The translations under genes and the position numbers were made by a program. From contig NC_133907.1 of the NCBI RefSeq assembly GCF_964199755.1, positions 6,577,001 to 6,641,000 on the forward strand: 64,000 bases of DNA, written 5' to 3'. This document shows positions 45,801-57,139 of the stretch, one piece after another. How positions within the stretch are numbered: the stretch's first letter is position 1; every line of letters begins with the position of its first letter. Below the pieces are notes generated by a model. That model did no database searches. It was not told where the DNA came from and was given only the letters and a program-made list of their open reading frames with translations. Source of the stretch: Larus michahellis (Eukaryota; Chordata; Aves; Charadriiformes; Laridae).

Positions 45801-48506
45801 ACATCTTCAATAACATTTTCTATTGCTTCAAGAACTTCAGAACTGAAACAAAGAAAGTTAATGATACGATTCATGTGATAAAATCTAGTTCTACTTTGAG
45901 TTTTGATCATCTATCCCCCCTCCTCCAAAAATCATGTAATCCAAAACTGCTTCAAGGATATATTTATTTCAGAAATGTGGAGGAACTCTCTTGTTTTTTA
46001 ATTTTGTTTTGTTCAGTTTCCCTAAAATCTTTTGACTTTCTATTCCAGATGCATCACTGAGGACACAATTAAAAGTACATTTCTATTCAATCCTGAAACC
46101 ACCAATTTTTTCACCAGCTGAACTTTTAGACCAACTGGCTGGTTTGTGATTAATGATTCATGGTTTACTATAAATGATGTAATATTGGCTTTGGCTATGA
46201 TTTGGGCTAAGTTGTTTTTAAATGCTGTAAATTTTAAAAATGTTCAAGAGTACAAATACTTCCTGTTGTACCATTGCATGTTAACCTTTTGATCTGTTGC
46301 CCTGAACAAACTGTTAAGGGTTTTAATTATATGAAGGCTTAGTCTCAACAGATGCACTGTGAAAAGAATAAAATCTGTATCTTTCACCTAAAAGACAAAG
46401 CAACCTTGCAGCAGATCCCTGCAGCAAAACTGTAGGCTAGTTTGAGTGTTATGACAGATGCTTTTTATTTTCATAAGCAATCTGACTCCAACATTTCAGC
46501 TGTCCTTAAAATTACAAATGTACTATGCACCATCATAAGTTTAGGTAGGAATTAAAATAATAGACAAAACTTATTTTAGCTCAAAGTTTTATCACCAAAG
46601 TCCAACTTTGTCATTAAGTAATGTACTAAGAAAAGATGAGTGAATACCAGTGCACACCACACAAAATTAATTATCCCAGCATTAAAAAAAATCAGCAAGA
46701 ATTATTTTTAAAACCTAGCTATGAGTCGACAATAATGAAGTGCCATTAAACCTCTCTTCTATCAGCTGAATATGTTTCTTCCATTTTGTAGCTCAGCTTC
46801 CACTTAGTCCTCATTCTGCTGAAACTAGTTTATCATTTTTTGAAAGTAATTCCTGGAAAGTATTAACCTTTTATTTTAAAACGTTATTTGTAATAGTATC
46901 TGTATTAAAAAACCCTACTAGTATTGCTTACATTTATGTCCAGTAATATTAAACCATCCAACAAAAACAATGCAAGATTTTTTTCTGTTTTTCAGATGAA
47001 TAAACTTGGATACAGAGAGACTAATGGCTTTCCAAAGGTGAAACAGTGAAGCATTTGCAATGTTGATAATACAAGAAGGCGTGCTGACAATATGTAAATT
47101 CATTTTCTACTGTATAATACCTTTATAATCAAGTCTAAGATTCTCTAACTTTCAGATTCATATTCTCTTACTCATAATTAAAATCCTACATTGGACTGCC
47201 ATATCCAAAACAGAAATTCTATTAAGTACAGAGGAAATAGTTGTCTGGTGAGCTAAATGTATAATGCAGCAAGTGGTAAAATAGGTAAGCAAAGCTAACG
47301 ATGGTGCAGACCTCCAACATAATAAAAATTAGTGTTGACGACAATAAAAATATATGTGGGCAGATAGATGAAAGAACAGATAGGTAGACAGGAAATCTAA
47401 ACCATGTCATTGCTTTGATACTCATAAATATTTTACTTATTCATTTGGTTCTGTTCACTGTAACTGTCTTGATATTCCAGATGTACTTCAAAGTTTGCTG
47501 CAGAATTGGTTTCTGTTCCAATCCAAATTTCCCAATTTACTGGCCAACAGAAGTTGTAAATGCGGCAAAATAGGAGGTAGAGGACAGCAATTCTCTGTGT
47601 ACCCCCTGCTGATATTCTGTCTCCTTTTGCAGAGAATAAATGAATTTTAATAAGAAAACATACAATACTGGCCAAGTATGCCTGCTTAAAATTCACTCTG
47701 ATTTAGTTAACTGCGAAATCTGAGCAGAGAAGGGTATATCTCATAGGGTTTGCCTGATCGCTTCTAACATGTTGCAGCATAAGTAGATACTTGTTTCCAT
47801 ATAGCACAAGAAATGCTCTTCAACATTAACAGCATAAAAGAGCGCCTTGAGCAAGCAAACAATATAAATACACATGAGAAACAGTTACAAATAAAAATCT
47901 GCAATGTAATAAACCAACACACTCTAAAACCCAGAACTGTACGTCACTAAAGTTGCCACAGCCTGCCACACAGGCTAACAACTCTCCAAGTCATCATCAT
48001 CATCATTATTATTATACTTTTCCTTTTCCTTTAAAAATACTTTTAAGATACTCCCAGTCTTTTCTAGCTTCTGAGGCTGATATACTGTGTATGGAAAGAG
48101 TCTTTCAAAAATGATGAAAGTTTTTTCTTAGTGAAATTCAGTATGTTTTTGTCACGGTTTTCTGTATTTCTGTCTGTACCTATAGACTTTTTGGAGACGT
48201 CTGAGGGAACGGAGATGCTGTTTGCAGTGTGAGAGCCCCTTCTCCCCTGTGTTTTTGTAGAGGAGTATGTTTTTCACTTTTGCACAAGCCCATTACATGC
48301 AGTGGTGCACCACCTGCTTCAGTATTACCACAGAAAGGGAGAATTTTTCACATCTTTTACCTAGGGACGTGGCTCTCATGACCAGACAGACTTGTTTCCC
48401 TGAAGCTGTCCTTGCTCACAGCTGGCACTTCAGTGGAACACACACTATGGTCTTCCATGAGGGCTGGTGCAGACCGATCCAACTGCTCTGGAAGGGGCGG
48501 CGTCAT
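33777..48506 (-). CDS. SPO11: SPO11, meiotic double-strand-break transesterase
   Basis: SPO11 is the topoisomerase VI-A-like enzyme that cleaves DNA through a tyrosine to start meiotic recombination. Exons on the minus strand: 48361-48506 (candidate exon 1), 45729-45842, 42637-42725, 41976-42042, 41654-41762, 40928-41014, 39218-39254, 38886-38995, 37865-37964, 36557-36594, 34889-34965, 34566-34677 and 33777-33896 (stop TGA 33777-33779). Exons 2-13 total 1060 nt; with exon 1 the frame is 1206 nt, 401 residues, against 396 in human. Catalytic Tyr in RDIYYSDTLLFG (second Tyr, residue 143 in this model). Toprim metal-binding residues: Glu229 in LIVEKDATFQ, and Asp282 and Asp284 in LMDADPHG. The C terminus is SSDYLSRVYLPNKLQFGGWL. 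All exon phases join without a break and all key residues are present. Exons 7 (37 nt) and 10 (38 nt) are very small. Expression is expected in meiotic germ cells. Confidence 0.95.
35222..35285 (+). repeat. T-rich/TTTG simple repeat
   Basis: A nearly pure T stretch interrupted by single G residues (TTTG units), inside SPO11 intron 10. Low complexity, probably slippage-derived. Confidence 0.8.
35991..36009 (+). repeat. TGCC tetranucleotide microsatellite
   Basis: Four to five CCTG/TGCC units in a row inside SPO11 intron 10; short and probably only weakly polymorphic. Confidence 0.75.
37865..37964 (-). CDS. SPO11: SPO11 exon 9, Toprim DxD
   Basis: Encodes GRGVPDLNTRLLVRKLWDTF and QIPIFTLMDADPH. 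The DAD pair is the Toprim metal site. Ends with the first base of a Gly codon completed by exon 10 (GVEIMCIYKYGSV, 36557-36594). Confidence 0.94.
38886..38995 (-). CDS. SPO11: SPO11 exon 8, Toprim glutamate
   Basis: Encodes NLISHAKFMLIVEKDATFQ and then RLLDDDFCNKLSPCIMIT, with the conserved metal-binding Glu in VEKD. Its acceptor (ending AACAGAAAAG) has a weak pyrimidine tract. The alternative AG 5 nt upstream would put the frame into a stop, so the downstream AG is required. Confidence 0.92.
41654..41762 (-). CDS. SPO11: SPO11 exon 5, catalytic tyrosine
   Basis: Encodes RDIYYSDTLLFGSQSVVDNI and INDISCMLKIPRRSLHI. The second Tyr of the DIYY motif is the residue that forms the covalent bond with DNA in the family. 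The exon begins with the last base of the Arg codon and ends in phase 0 at donor GTAAGTGG. Confidence 0.95.
45729..45842 (-). CDS. SPO11: SPO11 exon 2
   Basis: Acceptor TTTGTTTCAG, then the last base of a Ser codon, then SEVLEAIENVIEDVFKSLAQ and KKAPVLTLANRSGWRNI; donor GTAAGTATT. Clear similarity to the start of the SPO11 winged-helix region (human SEVLASIENIIQDI). Confidence 0.93.
45843..48360 (-). other. SPO11: SPO11 intron 1 (if exon 1 call is right)
   Basis: About 2.5 kb of AT-rich DNA between the candidate exon 1 and exon 2. Holds an ATC/ATT trinucleotide run at 47991-48015. No ORF, repeat family or RNA gene was recognised. Confidence 0.55.
47991..48015 (+). repeat. ATC/ATT trinucleotide microsatellite
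   Basis: Six or so ATC units followed by ATT units, a compound microsatellite. Confidence 0.85.
48361..48506 (-). CDS. SPO11: SPO11 candidate exon 1 (N terminus)
   Basis: ATG at 48506-48504 (context AACATGA, A at -3), with an in-frame TAA eight codons upstream. The frame reads MTPPLPEQLDRSAPALMEDH and on to GHESHVP, and ends CCT AG at donor GTAAAAG (48360 downward). The split codon AG|T gives Ser and joins exon 2 (SEVLEAIENV), the same split-Ser position as in mammals. Similarity to the poorly conserved mammalian N terminus is only weak, so the call rests on frame, phase, donor, Kozak context, distance and the promoter-like array just upstream. A different first exon remains possible. Confidence 0.6.
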
Positions 48507-48660
48507 GTTAAAAAGAAGCAAAAGAGATTACCAAAGACATTAGAAAAGGCTATTCTGCATGCTGGACTTAAAACTCATGATCTGAGCTCAAACTACAGGG
48601 CCAGAGAGAAAAAGCAGACAATTTCTGTCGCAACCAAAGTCAGTTTTTTTCCTGCCCTTG

Positions 48661-48880
48661 CTGACTGACGGACCGAGGGCTTTTCCCGCCCTTTCTAACA
48701 GACAGGAGCTGGCCCTGCCCCTCCTGACTGACCGAGGGCTCTTCCCGCCCTTCCTGACTGACTGACCAATGGCTCTTCCCGCCATTCCTGACTGACCAAT
48801 GGCTCTTCCCGCTCTTGCTAACAGACAGGAGATGGCCCCGCCTACCCTGACAGGGACCTCCTCCCGCCCTTCCTGACTGA
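48661..48880 (-). promoter_or_regulatory. SPO11: Tandem E2F/NF-Y/MYB-like array, likely SPO11 promoter
   Basis: GC-rich tandem array in otherwise AT-rich DNA, ending 155 nt upstream of the candidate SPO11 ATG. The basic unit is about 30 nt (CCTGACTGACC, then AATGGCT or GAGGGCT, then CTTCCCGCC); two units carry an extra block of about 28 nt containing CTAACAGACAGGAG. TCCCGC cores lie in the sites starting near 48683, 48742, 48776, 48806 and 48862; CCAAT at 48766-48770 and 48796-48800 (30 nt apart); TAACAG at 48696-48701 and 48819-48824. The first site, TTTTCCCGCC, matches the E2F consensus TTTSSCGC. Motif calls are direct; promoter function is inference from position. Confidence 0.6.
48661..48880. 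repeat. 30/60-bp GC-rich minisatellite
   Basis: Same stretch viewed as a repeat. Four CCTGACTGAC starts occur at about 48723, 48753, 48787 and 48871. Spacing between successive CTTCCCGC cores is about 60, 34, 30 and 55 nt, showing unit gain of a longer block and a 4-nt ACTG duplication. Long chance open frames run through it on the minus strand because the period of 30 is a multiple of three. Confidence 0.75.
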
Positions 48881-51800
48881 CCTCCGCTGGGAGCCGACCC
48901 CCAAAGCCGCCTCTGGAGCTGCATAAGCAGATATTTAAGCACAAACTTCATAGCACCCGGATCTCAGGGTCACTGGAACAAATCCGGCCAAACGGTTCAT
49001 CGATACCGTTTTCATCCTTCCTGAATGACCAGCAATTATTTTCTTCCCTCAGTATCAAATGCCTTTTCCTGGCTGTTCTCAAGCGGCTGGAAGAAAGCCA
49101 AAAAAGCTGAAAGCTCCAGTGCAACTCCAAGTGTTGAAAAATCAGCTTCCTTCCCCAAAGTGGAATTCGATTTCTATTGAAATTAAATATTTCATACTAT
49201 TTTTATAATTTGCCTTCAGCATTCAGAAATTTTAGAATAGACTTGGGATATGTTTTCAAATCTTTCTCAATACACCGTTAAAAACTTGTGTTCTGAACAA
49301 ACAATAAATCCTCAATTCTAAGAGTCATGAATCACCAGTTTCTAAGGAAGCCAAGATTTAAGAAAAAAATGCTAAATTTTGTAAAACTTACGGCTGAACC
49401 AAGACTTTAATGATTCACATGGCATCCTCAGCCAGAGGGCACCACTTCAAAATGGAAGATGCATGGCCAGAGACAGACTGTGAATTTGAAAAGAAACCCC
49501 GCGTGCGATTATTATTTTGGTGCGTTTTGTGCCTGTTGTCTTTAGGTGTTCACCTTTTCCTACAAAAATTCCAGTCTTCTCTTTCACTTCAGAAAGTTTA
49601 AACTCTTTGTAATTCTGTAATACTTCTGGGAGGCCCTGTGAACGCCAGAAGAGCACGCCAGTGCGTGGCCGGTTCCTCTTCACCGCCGAAACAGACCCCT
49701 GCGGTGGGTTTTGAGTGCAGAGATCAGGGCTCCTTCACTGGCAGCTCAATGGTGAAAGAAAGCAAATCCTAGGCATTTAAACTGCTCTCACCTTTGCAGT
49801 TTTGGTATGCCAAAGTGTATTTTCATTCTGAGAATGTTAGCAGTTACTTAGGAGACAGATATCTTAAAGGCTTGTCCTTTCTAGAGAAAAATTTTTAAAG
49901 CCCACTGTTGATAATATCATCTTTTAAGCACAGCAGTCAGTAATATTGGAAGCTGTGCTGTATTGAGCTTGCTGCCAACAGCAATTCAAATGCTGCGATG
50001 CTTAGACTTGTTGTTAGCAAGTTAGATGATGTAGTGTTTAAAATGTTGGGGGCAGCTGGTTTCTCCTGCTGTTCTATTAGCTACTACCCCTGAACCTTTC
50101 CTTCTTCAGTACTCCTAAGAGCAAGCAGTCCAAATCCAGCCTGGGTAGGTAATTAAAAAACTCATGCATTGATTTACTCAAGGAAAACCTCAGGCTATGA
50201 TGATGTAAACGCAAGGTGCTTCAATTAACAGAGGCAAGCAAAAGGAAGGGGAATTAATAAATTGAAATTTTCAGATCTTTTATCTTAAGTCTTTGGCCTT
50301 TAGGTACCTTGAGATCACTCCGGAAATATTTATGTAAAATCTCTGTAGCTCTTTCCAACAATTCAACATCAAAATCAACAGATATTTGTTTGATATAGAA
50401 CTGACAAAATTATATCATGCCCCTAGCAACAGACTGCAAACAAAACTATATACATCAACTTGTGAGAAGCTAATTTAATGACTTGTCTCTTCTTCATAGC
50501 AGCAAACAGCAATTATAAAAAAAGCACAACCAAAACACTCAATCCTTACACCTGAGTTAACAAAACAAAGATTGAAAAACAAGCAACAATAACAACATTT
50601 CCATGCTTCAACCATAATAGTGCACACATACATAAATATATGTACATATATATAATGACATAAATTAGTATCCAGAATACGACCAGTAAAAGAACTACAA
50701 TCAATAAATGAACTAGAAGGCTCATTTCCTAAAGTCCTCTTTCTTTATTTATTCATTTCCCCTTTTTAAACTCTGCTCACAAAAACAAAACAAAACAAAA
50801 CCAAAAAAGACCCTACACAAAACCAAAAAGAATGTCAATTGCAAATACTGACTGCATTTTTTTAATATATATTAGAAAGAAAATTCTTAGGAAAACAAAT
50901 AATGAACCATTATTAAATACTAAGATGGAAAGAAAAATGTGAAAAAAGCAGTGTAGCTGATGCAGTTAGCACAGTGTTTGTCTTGCTTCGACAAAGATGT
51001 GCAGTAGAGGGCACCACAGATGGCAGAGAAAAAAAAAAAATACCACTTTGAAACCGTTAAATGTAACACTATAATTTCACTAATCCTTGATAAAACAAGT
51101 ATGATAGGTAATGAAGCACTTCCAGATTTGTTTGCTTTAAAAGATACCCTGTTCCCAAAAAGTTCCCTTAAGATTGTCTCCTATTATAAACATATGCTCT
51201 TATCAGTGTACTTTTGGAGGAAGCTATGCTATGAAATAGTCTGTATGAGCTGTCTGATGCCAGTTTCAAAGTCAGTCTGTAACTGCTGAAGAAGAACCTG
51301 TCTGGATCAAAAACTGTTCCTATCGCTACACACTACCCAATGAAAGGGCTATACAGAACAAAAAAGTGCATTTATCTTAGTGCCAAGATTTTAAACTGGC
51401 CATTATTGATTTCTCATATATAAATAACTGCACGAGTAGAATAAATAATATATAAAAGATGTAAAAGTATAGATATGCTTTTTCCTTTTCTTCACTGCAT
51501 ACCTTATCAAATGATTTTTCCTCTTTTCATATGTAGTTAGTCTCTTAAGTTAAGTTTTCATGATTGCTGTGGTATTTCTCACCGAATGGTCTGTCCTTAA
51601 TTCTTTTAGTAGATTGGTAGGACCAGTGGACCTGACACGGCTATTATCAAGTAATGTCAAATAGCATGTCTTTCACTCAAGCCTAAAAAAAGGGAGAGCT
51701 CTGTAAAAGGTGCAAGGGGAAGTATTTGGGCCAGATAGGAATGTTAAGGAGATAGACGAAGGCTCAAAACCTACAGTAAGAACACAAAAAAAAAATCTCA

Positions 51801-52900
51801 ACCAGCCACTTAAGAGCTTCTTGGGAGCATGCCTACTGTGTTCCAGCAAGCTTCAATTTCTTTCCGGCTTCTTTGGTTGTGATCCGGACAGTCCTTGGAA
51901 GGACAGACATTTTGTGAGCCAACAGCTTTTACTGTGAATAAGGACGAAACAAGAGCCAGATCTATCACCTGCCAGTTACATGAAAAGTTACTGATCTTTT
52001 TCTAATGAGCAAAGCCCAGAGAAACAGGAGATGAAAAGTCATTCACAGCTAACAGCTAACAACTTCAAATGGGGTATCTCCTTCCAACTAACATGGTTGG
52101 TTAAAAAGAAATCAAAAACAACTGATACATGTTTTCAGTTTACCTGGCTCTGGAGTGAGAAACACCTGTAAAATATTTATTCTGCAGTGAGCCAAATCAC
52201 CGTAAGAGGAAGTGGGCTTTTGTTACCATCTCTTCTTTTTGTGTTTTATCTTTCATCCAGAAATAAACTCTAGCAGGGCTTTCTTTAAAGGAAAAGTAAG
52301 TTTCATCTAACCTTTGTCACAGGGATTTTAAGATGCAACACTTTCTAATGCTTTCAGGGTCAGTAATGTACTCCGGGTGGCAGGGCAAGACATGTATTTG
52401 AGACAAAGAAACACAAAGAAAATTAAATAAAAGAATGCCTTTTCCCAATTTAGCATAAATTCCATGTGCACTCTAGTTCATTGACAATAATTAAGCTGCA
52501 AACAGGCAGCATTATATGACTGAACATTCCAAGACATAATTTTTACATGCTGAGAAGCTTGAGCTTGCCCAATACTATCATAGCCACTATTTCTCATTCC
52601 TAAACTGGTCCCACACTAAGAGAGGGCACTCCTTCAGCCTGATTCTCCCTCTGTAGTCCTGGTTACTGTTTCAACTTCTCATAGTTCCCGCAGTTTTGAA
52701 ACAGGAACTGCAGGCATATAACCTGCCTGAAAAAAATAAAATCAGTTGCAGCAGCTCTAAGGCTTTGAAAAGTTAGATGGAAATGAGATAGGATTTTCTA
52801 TGGGGAAGTTGGGCATTCTACTACTTTCATTATTCCTTCGAAGAGCATGTTGTGGAGGAACATAGAGAAAATATTTTGAAACATCAAAGCCTCCATGTAT

Positions 52901-53390
52901 TGTAGAATCATAGAATAGTTTGGGTTGGAAGGGACCTTTAAAGGCCATCTAGTCCAACCCCCCGTAATAAGCAGGGACATCTTCAACTCGATCAGGTTGC
53001 TCAGAGCCCCTTCTAACCTGACCTGGAATGTTTCCAGGGTTTGGGGACCTACCACTTCTCTGGGCAACCTGTCCCAGTGTCTCACCACCCTCATCATAAA
53101 AAATTTCTTCCTTGTATCTAGTCTAAATCTACCCTCTTTTAGTTAAAACCATTACCCCTTGTCCTATTGCAACAGGCACTACTAAAAACCCTGTCCCCAT
53201 CTTTGTTGTAGCCCCTTTAGGTACTGGAAGGGACTGTAAGGTCTCCCCAGTGCCTTCTCTTCTCCAGGCTGAACAACCCCAACTCTCTCAGCCTGTCCCC
53301 ATAGAGGTGCTCCAGCCCTCTGAGCATCTCTGTGGCCTCCTCTGGACCTGCTCCAACGAGTCCATGTCCTTCTTGTAGTGTGTGTAAGTG
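52901..53390 (-). mobile_element. CR1 LINE 3' fragment
   Basis: Read on the minus strand it ends in the CR1 tail (TTCTATGATTCTA; the plus strand begins AGAATCATAGAATAGTTTGG). The minus-strand frame shows MRVVRHWDRLPREVVGPQTL and then [18 protein letters not shown] tail sequence in another frame. Truncated at the 5' end near 53390 and with frame breaks, so it is inactive. Confidence 0.9.
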
Positions 53391-56300
53391 GCTGCTGAAA
53401 ATAAAATAAAGAGATTGTCTTGCTGTTGAAGAACCTACAGGTCTCTCCCATGCAAATAATAAATATAATTTCTATATTATGAGCAAAATTTTAAACTCTT
53501 TCTCTGCTGTCTTCTATATCAAAATCCCATGACAGCTGAATAATAAAAGTGATCATGCAAATGCATGGTGCCACTCCCCGCACCTAATGCCTGTCTATTT
53601 CGGAGAGACAAACACCAATCATTTACTTATTACCCCATTTTTCATTGCTAGGAATGGGAATCAAATTAAAATCTGGGCTGAAGCGCTTATATAGCAGCTA
53701 AATAAATAATAGGGCTAGGAGACTATGGCTGACTTACAGCCAATTCCCTCCTCTCTCTCTGGCAACTCCCAGAAATGAGCTGCTCTTATTGTCAGTATGG
53801 TAAAAATCTGACCAAACCCACTCGCCAACAGTGGTGAGTTCTCAGGTAGCTACATGTCATACCACAGAAGCAGTAACAATATCTAACAAATTGATTTCTA
53901 AACTTCTATATACTTGTAAAAATCCAAATCTGGTTTTAACTGAACAGTGAATAAACATGTTATTAGGAAAAAATCTGATTTAAAAAACGTGTTAAAGGGA
54001 AAATATGTTGAAACAAACAAATGGAAGACATTTGTGCTAAAACATAACTGGAGAGCAAGAATGTCATTTATTCCATGTTCATGGGACAGCTTGAACATAG
54101 CGGTCTTGGAAACAGCTGCACCATTTTTTCTGCCTTTCAAAAAGTAAAATGTCTTGTTTATTTTCTGTTTTCCTTTTGTTGGCAAAATCCTAGAAAGCAT
54201 GAACACTCAGGTGCGATTTTGCTCTTTAAACCCAAAAATGCCAGCTGCTGTACATTAAAAATACTTGAGCCAAAATCTGTTCTTTCATTTATGTGAATAC
54301 TACACTGGTGCTGTCATGGCCCCGGATTTACGCCAACAGGTAAAACTCGGGATGGACTTTAGACCTTTATTATTAACTATTTAATAATGCCTGGGGAAAA
54401 TGAAGTAAGAGGATGATGTAGGAGTCTGTGCTGACACTGAGTACTGTGGGCCATATAAATCACAAAAAGGGTGGGGCAGCTGATTAACAGACTTCGACTT
54501 CGTTTTTGGAAGCCTAGATTAAAATCAACTGTATGTCATCCTTTAAAATGCATTTGGTGATTTTAATTAAGCTACTAATGTTAATTGGTCCACACCACAA
54601 AAATGCCAGGGGCACTGTGATGTAATTCTGGATAAATGGCAGCCTTTGCTTTTGAGGGTCCTAAGGCTTAGTAAAAAGTATATAAAATAAAAAAAAAAAC
54701 AAACCAGCAGCATAGATGTCTTGTCTTGGTTTGCTGTTTTTTTTTTTACTGGAGGAGAAGAGAAAAACTCTGATTCAAATATAAACATGAATCCAGCCCA
54801 AAATGTGTCTTACAGAGTTGTTGTATAAGTAGTTCTGGATGCAGTGAGATTGTTAACTGGCCTTCAGTGAAGACTGCTCTGCGCTGCCTGTCCAGGATAC
54901 ATTTTGAGTCCATTCTGTATGTTTATAGACCACTCTTTTCTCTGTACTCAGAGCAAACTCAAAACGTCTCTGCTGTAAACCATCTTCTGTATTTGGGCAT
55001 GGAGGAAGGTACGACATTCTGCTCTGTTTTGCCTTGTTTCATTGCTGTTGGCGATGAAAACTCCCAACTGTCTTGAGTCTGGCTCGATGGACCTTCTTCC
55101 TGGCAACTTTCTGTCTTCTGGTTTAGGACCGGGCTCTAGAAGGTACTGGACCAGAAGAGTCACAAGGACGTCCCACAGCCGAAAGTGTGTACAGCTCGCA
55201 GCTACAACAAGGCGTTAATTCAATGTTTGATTAATAAAACTATGGAGTCTGTGCACATAAATACAAACATCGACAATTTAAAGCTGTTCCTGGCTGATCT
55301 CACATATTGATCCCAAAGGGAGCGCAGTGCTGAATTTGTGCCTTAAAGAATTGAATAGAACAAATTTATACTATTCTCTGAAGACAAAATCCTCTGGTGC
55401 AAACAGGCATTTGGAACTGTGGACTAAGGGCTTTTCTACTCTGGAAAATTGACTGGAATTGGTATTGCAGAATAAGCTATTCTGCAACAACTTGCTGTCT
55501 GACCCATGACTTTTCCAGACTAGCATATCCACACAGGGAGCTATTATGGATAGTTTATTCAGAAATAGCTATTGCAGTCACTTTTCCCACACAGATAAAT
55601 GCACAGTGTCCATGCATATCTGTAGTAAGGAAAAACCTTGGGGTTTTTATAGAAGAATACTTTTTTCTCATATATAACATGTGGCAAAACGGTACAATAG
55701 ACAGGGAACTTTCAATCAGATCCTGATGCAATTGATTAAAATCCTTTATTGAATTTACTAATACATTATAATTAATTACTATGATTACTTTCATGCTAAG
55801 AACATCTCTACATCTGCAAGGCTATGTCCATTGCAGGATGTTGCATCAGCTTAACTAAATCATTTAAAAAAAACATATCTAATTAAGTCAGTGCAAAAAT
55901 ATTAATGAAATTATTTGCTGTAGTCTCTGATTGACAGGTCTCACATCCCATTCATCAGCCTTCTGATAATATCATACACATTGTTAGAAAGAAATATACA
56001 ACAGTTCCATGCCTCTGCAAAAGCCAAGCTTTTTTGGTGTTAGCACGTTAATTTTAATAAATAATAAATAAACAATAAATAGCCACTTGCTGTCAGCAGG
56101 TACCTCTTCTAGGTTAAGAATTCCTGTTTCACTCTTAGGCACAGGTGGATGACTGGTGGGTCTAGCACTTGTTACCAGAGAGTTCCTTTCTAAAAATCTG
56201 ATGTAGTGTTAATTTATTATTTCAATATTTTTCTGTGTGTCTTCTACTCTGTAATGTTAAAGGGTCTCTCATGCATTGTGCTGGAAGGCATCCATGTTTG

Positions 56301-57112
56301 GATCCACTCACTAAGATTTCTGAGTGCCAGGAATGCAAGTTTGGGACCCCACCACGTCAGGGAGAATAAATAAAAAATAACTGGTGTAGAAATGGCATTG
56401 CTGAAGATGCTATGGTCCATTCATTAGTTCTAAGAAAACAATATTTAAAGCTTTCTCTATTAATTAAACTGAAGGTTTTCTTTCAGCCATTTAATAAAGT
56501 TCGAGACTTCATCAGAAGGAAAACTAACAGGCTCATCAACCAATCCAGATTCTTATTTGGTGTGGAGAGCTGGATGAGATCATATCCTCAGCAAAATTAC
56601 AGAATGCTAAGAAGCAAATCAGGAGAGCCAATTCCTAACTCTCATTTTAACGACGGGGTGCCTCATATTAGTGATGTAATGTAAGCAAATAATAAGTGTT
56701 GCTGAACAGCTGCTATTACACTATATTGGCTCTTCTCTCTTTTAAGAGTCAAGCAGGAGAGAACTGCTCCTTTAAGTTTTAAGTAAATTGATTTTCTAGA
56801 TATTTCAGCCATATTATGATGGCCAATACAAAAAAAAAAATCTCCATTTTGAGTTAAAATAATTTAAATAATTATTCAATTAAAATTAGTTAATTCCTGT
56901 AGAACATGCTTATTCTATAGAGACTACATTTGCTGAAATGTAGATTTACTTCCCAAAAGTTTAATTTGCCAAATAAATTATATCATGACATGTAAGGAGA
57001 GCAGTAAGAAAAAAAAATGTTGCCCTTTGGATACTTTTAAAATATTTTTGTCTTTCTATAGTTTTTCAAGGGCTCTCGATTATATAAAGATTTACAATCT
57101 AAAATAAATATT

Positions 57113-57139
57113 CATATATATATTATATATTATATATTC
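57113..57139. repeat. TA-rich simple repeat
   Basis: ATATATATTATATATTATATATTC-like stretch, low-complexity AT repeat. Confidence 0.75.

Noticed and set aside
48588-48951. Minus-strand frames of 118 and 103 codons through the GC-rich array as a SPO11 first exon or a repeat protein
   Set aside because: The repeat period of 30 keeps frames open by chance. The translations are Ser/Gly/Arg repeats unlike SPO11, and no suitable donor in phase with exon 2 was seen.
49447-49683. Minus-strand 78-codon frame as an alternative SPO11 exon 1
   Set aside because: No similarity to SPO11 N termini, no clear in-phase donor, and it lies upstream of the probable promoter array.
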